Source: Terribacillus sp. DMT04
GTDB taxonomy: Bacteria; Bacillota; Bacilli; Bacillales; Amphibacillaceae
DNA: 64,000 nt
NCBI RefSeq assembly: GCF_019056395.1
Contig: NZ_CP077639.1
Coordinates: 2,048,001-2,112,000, forward strand
Direction of reading: 5' to 3'
The position numbers and the translations under genes are program-made. Below are positions 1 through 10,536 of the stretch, piece by piece. Position 1 is the first letter of the stretch. Each line of letters opens with the position of its first letter. The notes beneath the pieces are model-generated. The model saw only the letters and a list, made by a program, of their open reading frames with translations, had not been told where the DNA came from and searched no databases.

Positions 1-737
1 GAAGTAATTGCCTTTAATCCTTCGGCAGCTAATATTCTGTTTTCATCAACGAGCGGAACCAAATCCGCAATCGTGCCAATGACAACCAAATCAAGCAGCT
101 GTTTCGGGAAGTATCCGAGCAAGTACTCTGCCAGTTTAAATGCCACACCTACTCCCGCAAGTTCGTGGAATGGGTAATCAGGTGAGCATTTCGGATGGAC
201 AACCGCTATAGCAGCCGGAACAGATTCCTGCACCTCATGGTGATCTGTAATAATCAAATCAATTCCAATCTGCTTCGCGACCTCAGCTTCATGATTGGCA
301 GCTATGCCTGTATCGACTGTTATAATTAACCCATAGCCATTGTCTTTAGCTGCACGGAAAGCTTCCTCATTCGGTCCGTAGCCTTCCGTAAAACGGTTTG
401 GTATATAATAATCGCAATCGGCGCCAAGCTCCCGAAGCGCTTCTAGCAGGACAACAGTGGAAGAAACACCATCTGCATCGTAATCGCCGAATACGAGTAT
501 TTTTTCTTCTTGCGCTATTGCAGCATGGATACGTTCAGCTGCAACATCTATATCACGTAAGTGTTCCGGGCGATGTAGGTCCTCAAGAGACGGACGAAGG
601 AACCGCTTTGCGTCCTCTGCCGATGTAATTCCACGCTGTATGAGCAATTGCTCGACAAGCGGTGACACACCAAAACCCATTGCTGTATGAGCAGAAGGGC
701 CGCTGTTTTCCTTCCATCTCATTGTGCTTTTCAACAT
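1..737 (-). CDS. recJ: Single-stranded-DNA exonuclease RecJ, N-terminal part (cut by window edge)
   Basis: 5'-3' exonuclease on single-stranded DNA, used in recombination and base-excision repair. The first 245 codons lie on the minus strand and run off the left edge, so the C-terminal DHHA1 and OB parts are not visible. The DHH phosphoesterase motifs are readable: DYDADG at residues 85-90 and DHHE at residues 165-168, which supply the metal-binding aspartates and histidines. The start is an ATG at 737 with a GGGGG ribosome site about 8 bases upstream. The B. subtilis gene lies in the same order, next to the LapA-like gene and secDF. Confidence 0.93.
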   Translation of the reverse strand, partial: MLKSTMRWKENSGPSAHTAMGFGVSPLVEQLLIQRGITSAEDAKRFLRPSLEDLHRPEHLRDIDVAAERIHAAIAQEEKILVFGDYDADGVSSTVVLLEALRELGADCDYYIPNRFTEGYGPNEEAFRAAKDNGYGLIITVDTGIAANHEAEVAKQIGIDLIITDHHEVQESVPAAIAVVHPKCSPDYPFHELAGVGVAFKLAEYLLGYFPKQLLDLVVIGTIADLVPLVDENRILAAEGLKAIT

Positions 738-761
738 AAAAAAAGACCCCCTAACCAAGCT

Positions 762-790
762 ATTATACTAGAGCCTGGCCAGCGGGGCAA
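762..790 (-). promoter_or_regulatory. Predicted SigA promoter of recJ
   Basis: On the minus strand a TTGCCC -35 box (785-790) and a perfect TATAAT -10 box (762-767) are 17 bases apart. They sit between the stop of the LapA-like gene and the recJ start, so recJ can be transcribed separately from the upstream gene. Confidence 0.6.
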
Positions 791-794
791 TGTG

Positions 795-1178
795 TTATCT
801 ATTGTATTCGTCTTTCATTCGTTCGGAAGTAGGATACGTGTTTGTTGTCGGATCGGAAATATTTGTTGTCGTTCTCTCCGTTTCCTCGTGTCCGTACTCT
901 GCACGCTTTTCTTGCATCTCTGTAATTTCAGCTGCTTTCTTATCATTATCTTTTCGCAAAGTGCGCACTTCCCGGTTTAATTTAAACATACGCAACCCTC
1001 CTACAGATGCTGTAATTAAGACGCCCATCAAAACGGAGAACAATATGATTAATATCAGGGGAGCAGACCCAACTCCAAATAGGTAGTCCACCTGTACACT
1101 GTCAACGTTGATAACTGCGAATATTGCAATAAGTACTGCAAAGATAACTGCTAGAATGATATACCATTGTGCTTTCAT
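795..1178 (-). CDS. LapA-like (DUF1049) small membrane protein
   Basis: A 127-residue protein with two hydrophobic segments (about residues 5-27 and 38-62) followed by a charged region likely to form a coiled coil (about 65-95), then a Thr-rich tail. This is the layout of the LapA/YrvD family, whose E. coli members help control lipopolysaccharide assembly; in Gram-positive bacteria the role is unknown. It lies between secDF and recJ as yrvD does in B. subtilis. The ATG start has a GGAG site 8 bases upstream. Confidence 0.75.
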   Translation of the reverse strand: MKAQWYIILAVIFAVLIAIFAVINVDSVQVDYLFGVGSAPLILIILFSVLMGVLITASVGGLRMFKLNREVRTLRKDNDKKAAEITEMQEKRAEYGHEETERTTTNISDPTTNTYPTSERMKDEYNR

Positions 1179-1226
1179 ATGCTGACTCCTTTCGAATGCG
1201 GCTATTACTTACATTCCCTATTTCAC

Positions 1227-1261
1227 AAAAAAATAACCCCCGTACTGCTACGGGAGTTATT
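1227..1261 (-). terminator. Rho-independent terminator of secDF
   Basis: Minus-strand hairpin ATAACTCCCGTA / TACGGGGGTTAT with a short loop, followed by a run of seven T. It lies just after the secDF stop and before the LapA-like gene. Confidence 0.85.
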
Positions 1262-1263
1262 TA

Positions 1264-3522
1264 TTAAACTTGCGGTCCTTCCACTTTCTTCTTCTCTTCG
1301 TGAATAATTGGCTTTTTGTCAATATTCTTGCCGCGCCATACGAGCCATAGCTGAGCCGCGATGAACAGCGAAGAGTATGTTCCTGCTGCCAATCCGATAA
1401 CCAGTGCAATCGAGAAGTTTGTAATCGGTGCAGCTCCGAAAATCCAGAGAATAATCGCTGCCACAATGACAGTTGCCACCGTGTTTACACTTCGTACTAG
1501 TGTTTGCAGTAAGCTGTCATTCACAATTTTCGCTAGCTCCTCGAACGTTTTCACTTTTCGTTTTATTCGTATATTTTCTTTAATACGGTCAAACGTTACG
1601 ATTGTATCATTAATCGAATAACCAATGATGGTCAAGATAGCCGCGATAATGGTGATATCGAATTCCAATCTTGTAATACTGAATATAGCCAAGATAAAGA
1701 AGGCGTCATGCACGAGTGCCACAATGGCTGCCATCGCAAATTTAAACTCAAATCGGATCGTTGCATACAACACAATCCCAATCGATGCAAAAATGACGGC
1801 GTACATTGCATTTTTTGCCAGTTCCTTGCCTATAACAGGCGAAACGGTACTAATGCTTGGCGCACTGCCATAAGCATCTGTTATATTGCTCTTTACGTCA
1901 TCTTCCTCGTTTTTGGAGAGCGTGTCATCCAAGCGGACGGAAGCATGCGTCCCATCTGCAGATAACTGCGTTTCTTTAGATGTATATCCAATATCCTCGA
2001 ATCGCTGTTCCACTTGCTCTGTTGTTAACGTTTCATTCGAATCAAACTCCACACGCGAACCGCTTGTAAAATCTATGCCTAAGTTCAGTTTAAAAATACT
2101 CAAGCAAATTATACCAGCAATTGTGAGCGCAATCGAAAATGCGAAATACGCTTTTCGGTTTTTTACGAGATTCAGTTTCATGCCGTAGAAGGTGGCGCTT
2201 CGTTCTTCTTTGTCACCCAGTTTACGGATGTTCTTCTTGGAGACGCCAAACCATGCTGGTTTTTTATCAAATGCACGGCTCTTCACCATCAAACCAAGCA
2301 AAGCACGTGAACCTACTACAGCCGTGATAAAGCTTAGCAGGATACTGATGATAAGTGTTGTTGCAAATCCTTTTACTGAACTAGTACCGAAAATAAACAG
2401 CACAATACCAGCTATTAAAGTTGTAATGTTCGCATCTGTAATAGTTGCTAAGGAATTCTTATTACCAGCTTTATAGGCTGCTTTCAGTGACTTGCCTGTT
2501 TTTAGTTCATCCTTAATTCGTTCATACGTAATAATATTTGCATCTACTGCCATTCCGACACCGAGAATCAAAGCAGCGATTCCTGGTAATGTCAGTACTA
2601 CATTGAGAAAATCAAAGACAACAAGATTTAAATAAGCAAACACAGCAAGTGTAATCGACGCTATTAAACCTGGAAGGCGGTAATAAACAATCATGAATAG
2701 CAGGATAAGGGCAAATGCAATATAACCTGCCAACATCGTTTCATCCAGCGCTTGTTGTCCAAATTGAGCACCAACAGAGTTTGAATACACTTCTTCCATT
2801 TTCACTGGCAGAGAACCGGCATTCAAAAGATCAGCAAGTTCTTGAGCACTTTCAACCGTGAAATTCCCTTCAATCTGTACAGACTTACTATTAATTGTCT
2901 GCGAAACGGACGGTGCAGAGATGAATTTTTGTTCATCTTCCGGTTTTTGCGCTTCTTCTTCGTATGAATCTCCTTCTTCATAGTCCAGCCAGATGACTAG
3001 TCTGTTTTCAGGAAAAGGAAGCTGAGCAATTTCGCTCGTCACTTCTGCAAATTTTGAAGCATCTTTCATATCGACTGTAACAAGCGGCTGATTTGTTTGC
3101 GGATCAAACGCCTGCTTGGCACTGCCAGCTTCAATATCAGTTCCATTTAAGTATTCTTTGTCGTTCGTATCCCGGAATGATAGATTTGCAGTCGTAGACA
3201 GCATCTCGCGCGCCTGATTCTGATCTTCTACTCCAGCAAGCTGAACACGAATTCGGTTTGGCTGCTCGATATCAATATTTGTTTCGCTGACGCCAAGTGA
3301 ATTGACACGCTCATTCAGCGCCTGTGCTGTTGCGTTCAGCGTAGCCGTATCCACCTCGTCGCCTTCCTCAAGCGGTTGTACTTCATAAAGCACCTCAAAT
3401 CCGCCCTGCAGATCAAGTCCTAAATTCAAATCTTTTGCAATACCTTGAATTGTCGTTCCCATCGCTCCCAAAAGTAATAGAACGATTAAGAAGAAGGCAA
3501 CAATTCTGCCTCTTTTCACCAT
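1264..3522 (-). CDS. secDF: Protein translocase subunit SecDF (fused SecD and SecF)
   Basis: Membrane protein that uses the proton gradient to pull secreted proteins through SecYEG. The 752 residues hold a SecD half (first membrane helix, large extracytoplasmic P1 region, then a six-helix bundle ending near residue 420) and a SecF half (about 450 to the end), fused as in B. subtilis. An upstream in-frame ATG at 3540 is possible, but it is itself part of the GGGAGG ribosome site of the ATG at 3522, so I use 3522. The C-terminus is charged (EEKKK). A good SigA promoter lies at 3636-3665 and a terminator follows. Confidence 0.96.
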   Translation of the reverse strand: MVKRGRIVAFFLIVLLLLGAMGTTIQGIAKDLNLGLDLQGGFEVLYEVQPLEEGDEVDTATLNATAQALNERVNSLGVSETNIDIEQPNRIRVQLAGVEDQNQAREMLSTTANLSFRDTNDKEYLNGTDIEAGSAKQAFDPQTNQPLVTVDMKDASKFAEVTSEIAQLPFPENRLVIWLDYEEGDSYEEEAQKPEDEQKFISAPSVSQTINSKSVQIEGNFTVESAQELADLLNAGSLPVKMEEVYSNSVGAQFGQQALDETMLAGYIAFALILLFMIVYYRLPGLIASITLAVFAYLNLVVFDFLNVVLTLPGIAALILGVGMAVDANIITYERIKDELKTGKSLKAAYKAGNKNSLATITDANITTLIAGIVLFIFGTSSVKGFATTLIISILLSFITAVVGSRALLGLMVKSRAFDKKPAWFGVSKKNIRKLGDKEERSATFYGMKLNLVKNRKAYFAFSIALTIAGIICLSIFKLNLGIDFTSGSRVEFDSNETLTTEQVEQRFEDIGYTSKETQLSADGTHASVRLDDTLSKNEEDDVKSNITDAYGSAPSISTVSPVIGKELAKNAMYAVIFASIGIVLYATIRFEFKFAMAAIVALVHDAFFILAIFSITRLEFDITIIAAILTIIGYSINDTIVTFDRIKENIRIKRKVKTFEELAKIVNDSLLQTLVRSVNTVATVIVAAIILWIFGAAPITNFSIALVIGLAAGTYSSLFIAAQLWLVWRGKNIDKKPIIHEEKKKVEGPQV

Positions 3523-3635
3523 GATGCAACTGCCTCCCATATCCGCTTAAACGGAAACCTAATATACTGCAAGCAAAGCCTGCAATGTTTACTGCATGTA
3601 TGTACATGCTGTGCTCGTTCGTCAAATACTTCCAT

Positions 3636-3665
3636 AGTATAGAAAAGCCGAGCCAGCACTGTCAA
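3636..3665 (-). promoter_or_regulatory. Predicted SigA promoter of secDF
   Basis: Minus strand: perfect TTGACA (3660-3665), an 18-base spacer, and TATACT (3636-3641). It lies just after the comN stop and reads toward secDF, giving a 5' leader of about 110 bases. Confidence 0.7.
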
Positions 3666-3677
3666 CGATACCCTCCA

Positions 3678-3974
3678 TCATGATTGACCATTGATTGCTG
3701 CAATGGAAGCCATTAAATCGTCATCTTCCTCATACACAGACATAGTCAAATAGCCCATATAAACAGATATATTGAGCTGCATAATGTCTGCAACTACTTC
3801 ATACAAACGTTTCTGTTTCTCTGTATCTTTTTTCCACACTTTTTTTTCCATACAGCTCCAAATATCTGCAGCTGATGCTTTCTCATATCCGAGCAAGTGA
3901 AATTCATCTTTCTTGCTGATAATAGCAGGCATCACTTCTGCCTTCCATTCGTTTACTGTTTTTAATTCGTACAC
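3678..3974 (-). CDS. comN: Post-transcriptional regulator ComN
   Basis: A 98-residue cytoplasmic protein of the ComN/YrzD family. In B. subtilis ComN binds the comE mRNA 5' region and localises to division sites and poles with DivIVA, promoting competence. The reading frame is open to a TTG at 3995, but an AGGAGG site lies inside that extension and points to the GTG at 3974. That gives 98 residues, the length I recall for B. subtilis ComN. Position between secDF and spoVB is conserved. Confidence 0.85.
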   Translation of the reverse strand: MYELKTVNEWKAEVMPAIISKKDEFHLLGYEKASAADIWSCMEKKVWKKDTEKQKRLYEVVADIMQLNISVYMGYLTMSVYEEDDDLMASIAAINGQS

Positions 3975-4020
3975 GCTTTTTACCTCCTGTAACAACTTGC
4001 CTTGCTTTTGTGCAGGCTAG

Positions 4021-4050
4021 TCATGCTTGGACACATCTTCTGCATACACT
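4021..4050 (+). promoter_or_regulatory. Predicted SigE promoter of spoVB
   Basis: A CATACACT -10 element (4043-4050) fits the SigE consensus CATACAMT at all eight positions. A TCATGCTT -35 element (4021-4028) fits KMATATTT at six of eight, with a 14-base spacer. spoVB belongs to the mother-cell SigE regulon in B. subtilis. Confidence 0.7.
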
Positions 4051-4095
4051 TAATTGTAGCCGAAAAACTATTATTTGAGAAGGCAGGTTGTGGAT

Positions 4096-5643
4096 GTGAC
4101 AAAGCAGACTTTTCTACAAGGAGCTCTCATTTTGATTGCTGCCAGCTTGATCACCCGCTTCCTAGGATTCGTGAATCGAATTGTCGTCGCACGTGTCATG
4201 GGAGAAGAGGGGGTCGGACTATACATGATGGCGATGCCAACGCTGTTCTTGGCCATTGCCATCACCCAATTTGGTCTACCTATTGCCATTTCCAAACGGG
4301 TAGCCGAAGCGGATGTACGCGGAGATACAGTACAGATTAAAAAAATTGTGGTCGTTTCCTTATCCATCACCTTGAGTATTAGTATTGTATTTGTTGGTTT
4401 TCTTTATTTTATTGCACCATTCCTAGCGGACAAGCTGCTAAAAGATGCCCGTGTCATTTATCCGCTGTTCGCCATTGGACCAATCATTCCAATTTTAGCG
4501 GTTGCAGCCGTACTGCGAGGGTATTTCCAAGGAAAGCAAAACATGAAGCCGCAAAGCTTCTCCCAAGTTATTGAACAAATTGTCCGCATCAGCTGTACTG
4601 TTTTTCTTGTAAAACTATTGCTGCCTTATGGAGTGGAATTCGCTGCTTTAGGAGCTATGATTTCTGTCATTATCGGGGAGTTCATTTCACTGCTGTATAT
4701 GCTGTATCAATTCAAACGAAAAAAGACCGTAAAAATACGATCTCAATTTCTCACAGCATTAAAAGGCGGTAAAGAAACGCTGGAGCGATTATTCTCAATT
4801 GCACTACCGGCAACAGGCAGCAGGCTAATCGCGAGCGGTACACATTTCTTAGAACCAATTCTAACGGCCCAAAGCTTAGCACTTGCAGGTGTTGGTACAG
4901 CCTTGGCGACACGACAATACGGTGAGCTGACAGGCTATGCCCTGCCGCTGCTGTTCCTGCCAACATTCATTACCCATTCGTTAGCGACTGCTTTATTACC
5001 ATCTATCAGCGAAGCAAATGAACAGAATCGCCATCAGTTTGTCCATTATCGAATTCATCAAGCAATTCGGCTGAGTTTCGCTTCCGGCGCGATTGCGACT
5101 GTAACACTGACTATATTTGCCGGACCAATCTTGCATTATATGTATGGTAGCGAGAGCGCAGAGCGTTTTATCCTGCTGATGGCACCATTTTACATTATGA
5201 TGTACATTCAGATGCCGCTCAGTACCGCTCTTCAAGCGCTGGATGCTGCCAAGTCAGCGATGTGGAATACGGTTATCGGCGCTGGCGCAAAAATCGTTAT
5301 ACTCGTCTCTTTAGGCTCCAATGCCAAGTTTGGTATTATCGGCATTGCTATCAGTCTTATTGTCACAGTTGTACTAATCACGTTATTACATTTGATTTCT
5401 CTCGCTCGTGTGGCAGGCTTTAAACTGTCATGGAAAGAGCTAGGCCGTATGTTCAGTCTGCTGGGACTTACATTTGCTACCGCCTATATGCTAAAAGGAA
5501 TATTTGCTGGCTCTTTATATCAGCTTCCTTCTTTCCTCCTGCTGCTGCTTTGCTTACTCATCCTTTATTGTCTGTTTCTGCTCTGTTTTGGATTTATTAC
5601 GAAAGCGGAATACGAACAATTCCTTTCGAGAAAGAAACGATAA
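4096..5643 (+). CDS. spoVB: Stage V sporulation protein SpoVB, lipid II flippase family
   Basis: Polytopic membrane protein of the MurJ/Wzx-like (MOP) superfamily needed for spore cortex synthesis, probably by moving lipid-linked peptidoglycan precursors. The 515 residues contain about 14 hydrophobic segments throughout. The reading frame opens at a TTG at 4075, but GTG 4096 places TKQTFLQG at the N-terminus as in B. subtilis SpoVB (AKQTFLKG) and leaves an AGGCAGG site 8 bases upstream. A SigE promoter precedes it. Its stop codon directly abuts the stop of the convergent DUF421 gene. Confidence 0.92.
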   Translation: MTKQTFLQGALILIAASLITRFLGFVNRIVVARVMGEEGVGLYMMAMPTLFLAIAITQFGLPIAISKRVAEADVRGDTVQIKKIVVVSLSITLSISIVFVGFLYFIAPFLADKLLKDARVIYPLFAIGPIIPILAVAAVLRGYFQGKQNMKPQSFSQVIEQIVRISCTVFLVKLLLPYGVEFAALGAMISVIIGEFISLLYMLYQFKRKKTVKIRSQFLTALKGGKETLERLFSIALPATGSRLIASGTHFLEPILTAQSLALAGVGTALATRQYGELTGYALPLLFLPTFITHSLATALLPSISEANEQNRHQFVHYRIHQAIRLSFASGAIATVTLTIFAGPILHYMYGSESAERFILLMAPFYIMMYIQMPLSTALQALDAAKSAMWNTVIGAGAKIVILVSLGSNAKFGIIGIAISLIVTVVLITLLHLISLARVAGFKLSWKELGRMFSLLGLTFATAYMLKGIFAGSLYQLPSFLLLLLCLLILYCLFLLCFGFITKAEYEQFLSRKKR

Positions 5644-6306
5644 TCATTTCTCATCTTTTCGATCAATATACCACTTATGATCTTTATCCAGCGTACAGTA
5701 AGAGATCGTATCAATCGTTGGATGACCATGCCGTTTCATCTCACCACGGAGCCAGGAAGGAGATTTATCTATCTTCTTTAGGGCTTCCTGCTGAATTTCT
5801 CCATCGACAATTAGCGGCATGACATAACCACTGCTTCCATCAGCAGTATCTTTTTTTTCAAATACAGATAATTCACCGGACGTTTCCAAGATGGCAAAGT
5901 CAACATCTTGTATACTTTTTGCACCTTTCTCACGAAGCTGCTGCTGCAAGTCAGAGAAACTGTATCGCTGTTTACGCATTTCATGTTCATCTATCTTGCC
6001 CCTGCTTATAATAATCGATGGTTTTCCTTCCATAAAGTCACGCATTTTAGGAAACTTTAAGGAAAGAAATGCAGTACCCCGTTGAATGATTAAAAGAACG
6101 ACCATTGGGACAATAAAATGAAGCAAATGGCTGCTTGGGTCTTCTATAGAAAAGACAGCTATTTCGGCTAGCATTAAGAATACAACTAAATCAATTATGC
6201 TCAGTTCACCAATTTCACGTTTTCCCATTAAGCGGAAAATTATTACGATAACAATATAGGAAAGAATTGTCCTGCCTATTATTGCCCATTCCAACGTATC
6301 CAACAA
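5644..6306 (-). CDS. DUF421 family membrane protein (YrbG/YetF-like)
   Basis: A 220-residue protein with three N-terminal membrane helices (about residues 5-80) and a C-terminal cytoplasmic DUF421 domain containing the RGKIDEHEMRKQRYSFSDL region. Relatives YetF and YdfS affect spore germination and revival in B. subtilis. The frame is open to a TTG at 6339, but the GGGAGG ribosome site falls inside that extension and fits the TTG at 6306. It is convergent with spoVB, with no bases between the two stop codons. Confidence 0.85.
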   Translation of the reverse strand: MLDTLEWAIIGRTILSYIVIVIIFRLMGKREIGELSIIDLVVFLMLAEIAVFSIEDPSSHLLHFIVPMVVLLIIQRGTAFLSLKFPKMRDFMEGKPSIIISRGKIDEHEMRKQRYSFSDLQQQLREKGAKSIQDVDFAILETSGELSVFEKKDTADGSSGYVMPLIVDGEIQQEALKKIDKSPSWLRGEMKRHGHPTIDTISYCTLDKDHKWYIDRKDEK

Positions 6307-6415
6307 ACGCTCGCCTCCCTTTTCACCTATTTTGTGCAAGAGGAGGGGTTATATACGTTCTCAAACTGTATGAACAGGCATACAGTAGTCATATAGACAT
6401 GCTGGAGGGATCTTT

Positions 6416-6790
6416 GTGAAAAAAAATGTACAAGCAATCTTGTATGGTTGGATTACTGTTTTTTCGCTGCTATTGTTTATTAGCTTTACATTGGCGTTAC
6501 TGCTTCGTTTTACAAAGATGGGGGAAGGAATGCTCGACTGGACAACCTTGGGAGCAGGTATTCTCAGCCTCTTTATTGGCGGATTTATTGCCGGAGTAAA
6601 AGGAGAAGACAAAGGATGGATGCTGGGCGGTATGACAGCAATGGGCTTTACAGTTTTCGTTCTTCTCTATCAATACCTTGGTTATCAGGTTGGCTTCTCC
6701 GGAGCACAGCTGCTGACACATGGCGGCTTCCTGCTAGCTTCTCTGATCGGCGGTATGATTGGCGTTAATATTAAAACGAGCGCAACGTAA
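6416..6790 (+). CDS. TIGR04086-family four-helix membrane protein (YrzE-like)
   Basis: A 124-residue protein made almost wholly of four hydrophobic segments with Gly-rich turns (LFIGGFIAG, IGGMIGV). The GTG start at 6416 has GGAGGGA 6 bases upstream. The family has no established function; the position next to yajC matches yrzE in B. subtilis. It is divergent from the DUF421 gene and shares a bidirectional terminator with yajC. Confidence 0.78.
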   Translation: MKKNVQAILYGWITVFSLLLFISFTLALLLRFTKMGEGMLDWTTLGAGILSLFIGGFIAGVKGEDKGWMLGGMTAMGFTVFVLLYQYLGYQVGFSGAQLLTHGGFLLASLIGGMIGVNIKTSAT

Positions 6791-6823
6791 AAAAAGACAG
6801 GAGAGCAACTCTCCTGTCTTTTA
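6791..6823. terminator. Bidirectional terminator between TIGR04086 gene and yajC
   Basis: Perfect hairpin AAAGACAGGAGAG-CAA-CTCTCCTGTCTTT with A-rich and T-rich flanks, so it can stop transcription on both strands. It lies between two convergent genes. Confidence 0.88.
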
Positions 6824-6828
6824 TCTTT

Positions 6829-7092
6829 TTATACTTCTGCTGGCTTTACGTCACGAATCGAGTTACGATCGAACGTAAGCTTGCTGCCATCTTCCGTAGT
6901 CAATACTACAGAAGCCTCGTCTATCGCATGCACCTTACCATGTAAACCACCAATAGTAACGATGCTGTCTCCCTTTTTCAAGCTAGCCTGCATTTCTCTA
7001 ACCTGTTTTTGACGCTTCTGCTGCGGACGAATCAACAGGAAGTAGAAAATAACAAACATTAATACGATAAGTATTATACTTTGTACATTCAT
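6829..7092 (-). CDS. yajC: Preprotein translocase accessory protein YajC
   Basis: An 87-residue protein with one N-terminal membrane helix (about residues 5-22, ending LIRPQQKRQK, the family signature) and a small cytoplasmic beta domain. YajC associates with SecDF. It is the last gene of the tgt-queA group on the minus strand, 16 bases after tgt. Confidence 0.93.
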   Translation of the reverse strand: MNVQSIILIVLMFVIFYFLLIRPQQKRQKQVREMQASLKKGDSIVTIGGLHGKVHAIDEASVVLTTEDGSKLTFDRNSIRDVKPAEV

Positions 7093-7108
7093 TTACTGCT
7101 CCCCCTTT

Positions 7109-8263
<1,155 letters not shown>

Positions 8264-8274
8264 CTATTCTCATT

Positions 8275-9303
8275 CTATACGAGCAGCATTGCATCGCCAA
8301 AGCTGAAGAAACGATAACGTTCTTCAACAGCTGTACGGTAAGCATCGAGTACAAAATCTCGGCCAGCGAACGCACTGACAAGCATAATCAACGTTGATTT
8401 TGGTAAATGAAAATTCGTGATTAAACCATCAATAGCACGATACGTAAAACCTGGATAGATAAATATGTCTGTCCAGCCGCTCGCCGCTGCAAATTTACCA
8501 TCATTATCTCTTGCAATTGTTTCCAGCGTGCGTGTAGATGTTGTACCTACAGAGATAATTCGACCACCGTTTTCACGGACTCGTGTCAGCTGATCTGCTG
8601 TTTCCTGCGACATCTGGTAAAATTCCGCATGCATTTCATGCTCCTCTATCGACTCTACACTCACGGGACGGAAAGTACCCAACCCAACGTGAAGCGTTAT
8701 AAAAGCAATCTCTACGCCTTTCTCCTGCAGACTGGCAAGCAATTCTTTTGTGAAATGAAGGCCTGCTGTCGGTGCCGCAGCTGAACCTTGCTCTTTTGCA
8801 TACACCGTTTGGTAACGTTCTTGGTCAGGAAGCTGTTCTTTAATATAAGGCGGAAGCGGCATTTCACCTAACTGATCTAGTACTTCATAAAAAATACCTT
8901 CATAGTGAAACTCTACAATTCGTCCGCCATGCTCCAACAATTCCTTACACACAGCAGTCAGCTTGCCATCTCCAAAGGAAAGCTCTGTGCCTACTTTTAC
9001 TTTTTTAGCTGGTTTGACAAGCACTTCCCAGCTGTCGCCTTCCACTTGTTTCAGCAGCAGTATCTCGCACTTAGCTCCTGTGCCCGACTTGATACCGTAC
9101 AGCCTTGCCGGCAGCACACGTGTATCATTTAGGACAAGACAGTCACCAGGATGCAGATAGTCACCGATGTCTGCGAAATGACGGTGCTCCATTGATTGCT
9201 CTCCCTTATTCAGCACGAGCAGCCTTGACGACGTGCGGTCCTGAAGCGGTGTTTGGGCAATTAGTTCTTCTGGTAAATGAAAATCATAATCCTGTATATC
9301 CAT
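8275..9303 (-). CDS. queA: S-adenosylmethionine:tRNA ribosyltransferase-isomerase
   Basis: Transfers and isomerises the ribosyl part of S-adenosylmethionine onto preQ1-tRNA to make epoxyqueuosine. The 342 residues match full-length QueA from the N-terminal [13 protein letters not shown] motif to the C-terminal [13 protein letters not shown] motif. Family blocks [11 protein letters not shown] and PTAGLHFT are intact. It lies in the ruvAB-queA-tgt-yajC order typical of Bacilli. Confidence 0.97.
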   Translation of the reverse strand: MDIQDYDFHLPEELIAQTPLQDRTSSRLLVLNKGEQSMEHRHFADIGDYLHPGDCLVLNDTRVLPARLYGIKSGTGAKCEILLLKQVEGDSWEVLVKPAKKVKVGTELSFGDGKLTAVCKELLEHGGRIVEFHYEGIFYEVLDQLGEMPLPPYIKEQLPDQERYQTVYAKEQGSAAAPTAGLHFTKELLASLQEKGVEIAFITLHVGLGTFRPVSVESIEEHEMHAEFYQMSQETADQLTRVRENGGRIISVGTTSTRTLETIARDNDGKFAAASGWTDIFIYPGFTYRAIDGLITNFHLPKSTLIMLVSAFAGRDFVLDAYRTAVEERYRFFSFGDAMLLV

Positions 9304-9325
9304 ACCTGTTAACTCCTAGTCTGTA

Positions 9326-9526
9326 TCAGCGAAATTTGTTGAATAGGAACAAAATGAGCGACAGTACAATACTAATTACAATCGACGTGACAATCGGAAA
9401 GTAAACTGTCGTGTTCCCTTTCTTAAAAACGATATCTCCCGGCAGTTTGCCGATAAACGACATAACCAGGCCGATTAAAATACACACAACGCCTATAAGA
9501 ATAAAGATTTTTCCAATGCCGGTCAA
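9326..9526 (-). CDS. DUF2905 family two-helix membrane protein
   Basis: A 66-residue protein with two hydrophobic helices (about residues 4-21 and 42-63) joined by a [13 protein letters not shown] loop that is the DUF2905 signature. Its ATG overlaps the ruvB stop (ATGA), so it is translated in the ruv-que operon. Function is unknown. Confidence 0.83.
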   Translation of the reverse strand: MTGIGKIFILIGVVCILIGLVMSFIGKLPGDIVFKKGNTTVYFPIVTSIVISIVLSLILFLFNKFR

Positions 9527-10524
9527 GCCTTTGGCACCTCGCGGTCGAAGTGGGCATAAGCAAGCGGCGTGACAATTCGCCCGCGCGGTGTACGCTGTAT
9601 GAAGCCAATCTGCAGCAAATACGGCTCATAAACGTCTTCAATCGTCTGTGATTCTTCTCCGATAGTGGCGCTGATTGTATCCAGTCCGACCGGCCCGCCG
9701 CGGAAATGATCAATAATCGTTGTCAGCAGTTTGTGATCAATATGATCAAGTCCTTTGGCGTCCACTTGCAGCTTATTTAAAGCTATATGCGTTGTTTCCT
9801 TCGTAATATAATCTTCACCCTTTACTTGGGAGATATCGCGCACCCGTTTCAGCAGTCGATTTGCAATACGAGGTGTTCCTCTTGATCGTAATGCTACTTC
9901 AAGCGCAGCAGAAGGTTCAATTTCCACATCAAAAATGACCGCCGTCCGCTCCACAATACTAGCTAAATCTTCTGTTTGATAAAATTCCAGCCTGCTCAAC
10001 ACGCCGAAACGATCTCGTAACGGTGCTGATAAAAGGCCTGCACGTGTTGTTGCCCCAACCAATGTAAATGGCGGAAGATCAAGACGGACACTGCGGGCAC
10101 TCGGCCCTGTGCCAATGACAATATCCAGGCAGAAGTCTTCCATAGCCGGATAAAGAATTTCCTCAACCGCACGCGGCAGCCGGTGAATCTCATCAATAAA
10201 CAGCACATCACCAGCTTCCAGTGAGCTGAGTATCGCGGCAAGGTCTCCTGCCTTCTCAATGGCTGGTCCGCTTGTCGTTCGAAACGACACACCCATTTCA
10301 TTCGCAATGATGGATGCCATCGTCGTTTTACCTAAACCTGGCGGCCCATACAGCAGCACATGATCCAGCGGTTCGTCACGCATCTTGGCAGCTTCAATAA
10401 AGATGGCTAAATTTTCTTTTGCCTTATGCTGCCCAATATATTGCTTGAGTGTAGTCGGGCGCAAACTCAACTCGATTACTTCGTCTTCTTGCTTCAATTC
10501 GTTCGTAATCATGCGATCTTCCAT
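9523..10524 (-). CDS. ruvB: Holliday junction branch migration ATPase RuvB
   Basis: AAA+ motor that drives branch migration with RuvA. The 333 residues contain Walker A GPPGLGKT, Walker B FIDEIHR, and the C-terminal winged helix with the TPRGR motif. It begins 12 bases after ruvA and overlaps the DUF2905 gene by 4 bases. Length and motifs are normal. Confidence 0.98.
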   Translation of the reverse strand: MEDRMITNELKQEDEVIELSLRPTTLKQYIGQHKAKENLAIFIEAAKMRDEPLDHVLLYGPPGLGKTTMASIIANEMGVSFRTTSGPAIEKAGDLAAILSSLEAGDVLFIDEIHRLPRAVEEILYPAMEDFCLDIVIGTGPSARSVRLDLPPFTLVGATTRAGLLSAPLRDRFGVLSRLEFYQTEDLASIVERTAVIFDVEIEPSAALEVALRSRGTPRIANRLLKRVRDISQVKGEDYITKETTHIALNKLQVDAKGLDHIDHKLLTTIIDHFRGGPVGLDTISATIGEESQTIEDVYEPYLLQIGFIQRTPRGRIVTPLAYAHFDREVPKA

Positions 10525-10536
10525 CTTCGCACTCCT

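Noticed and set aside
1-737. Plus-strand ORF of 76 codons at 398-628
   Set aside because: It is antisense to recJ, whose DHH motifs are unmistakable.
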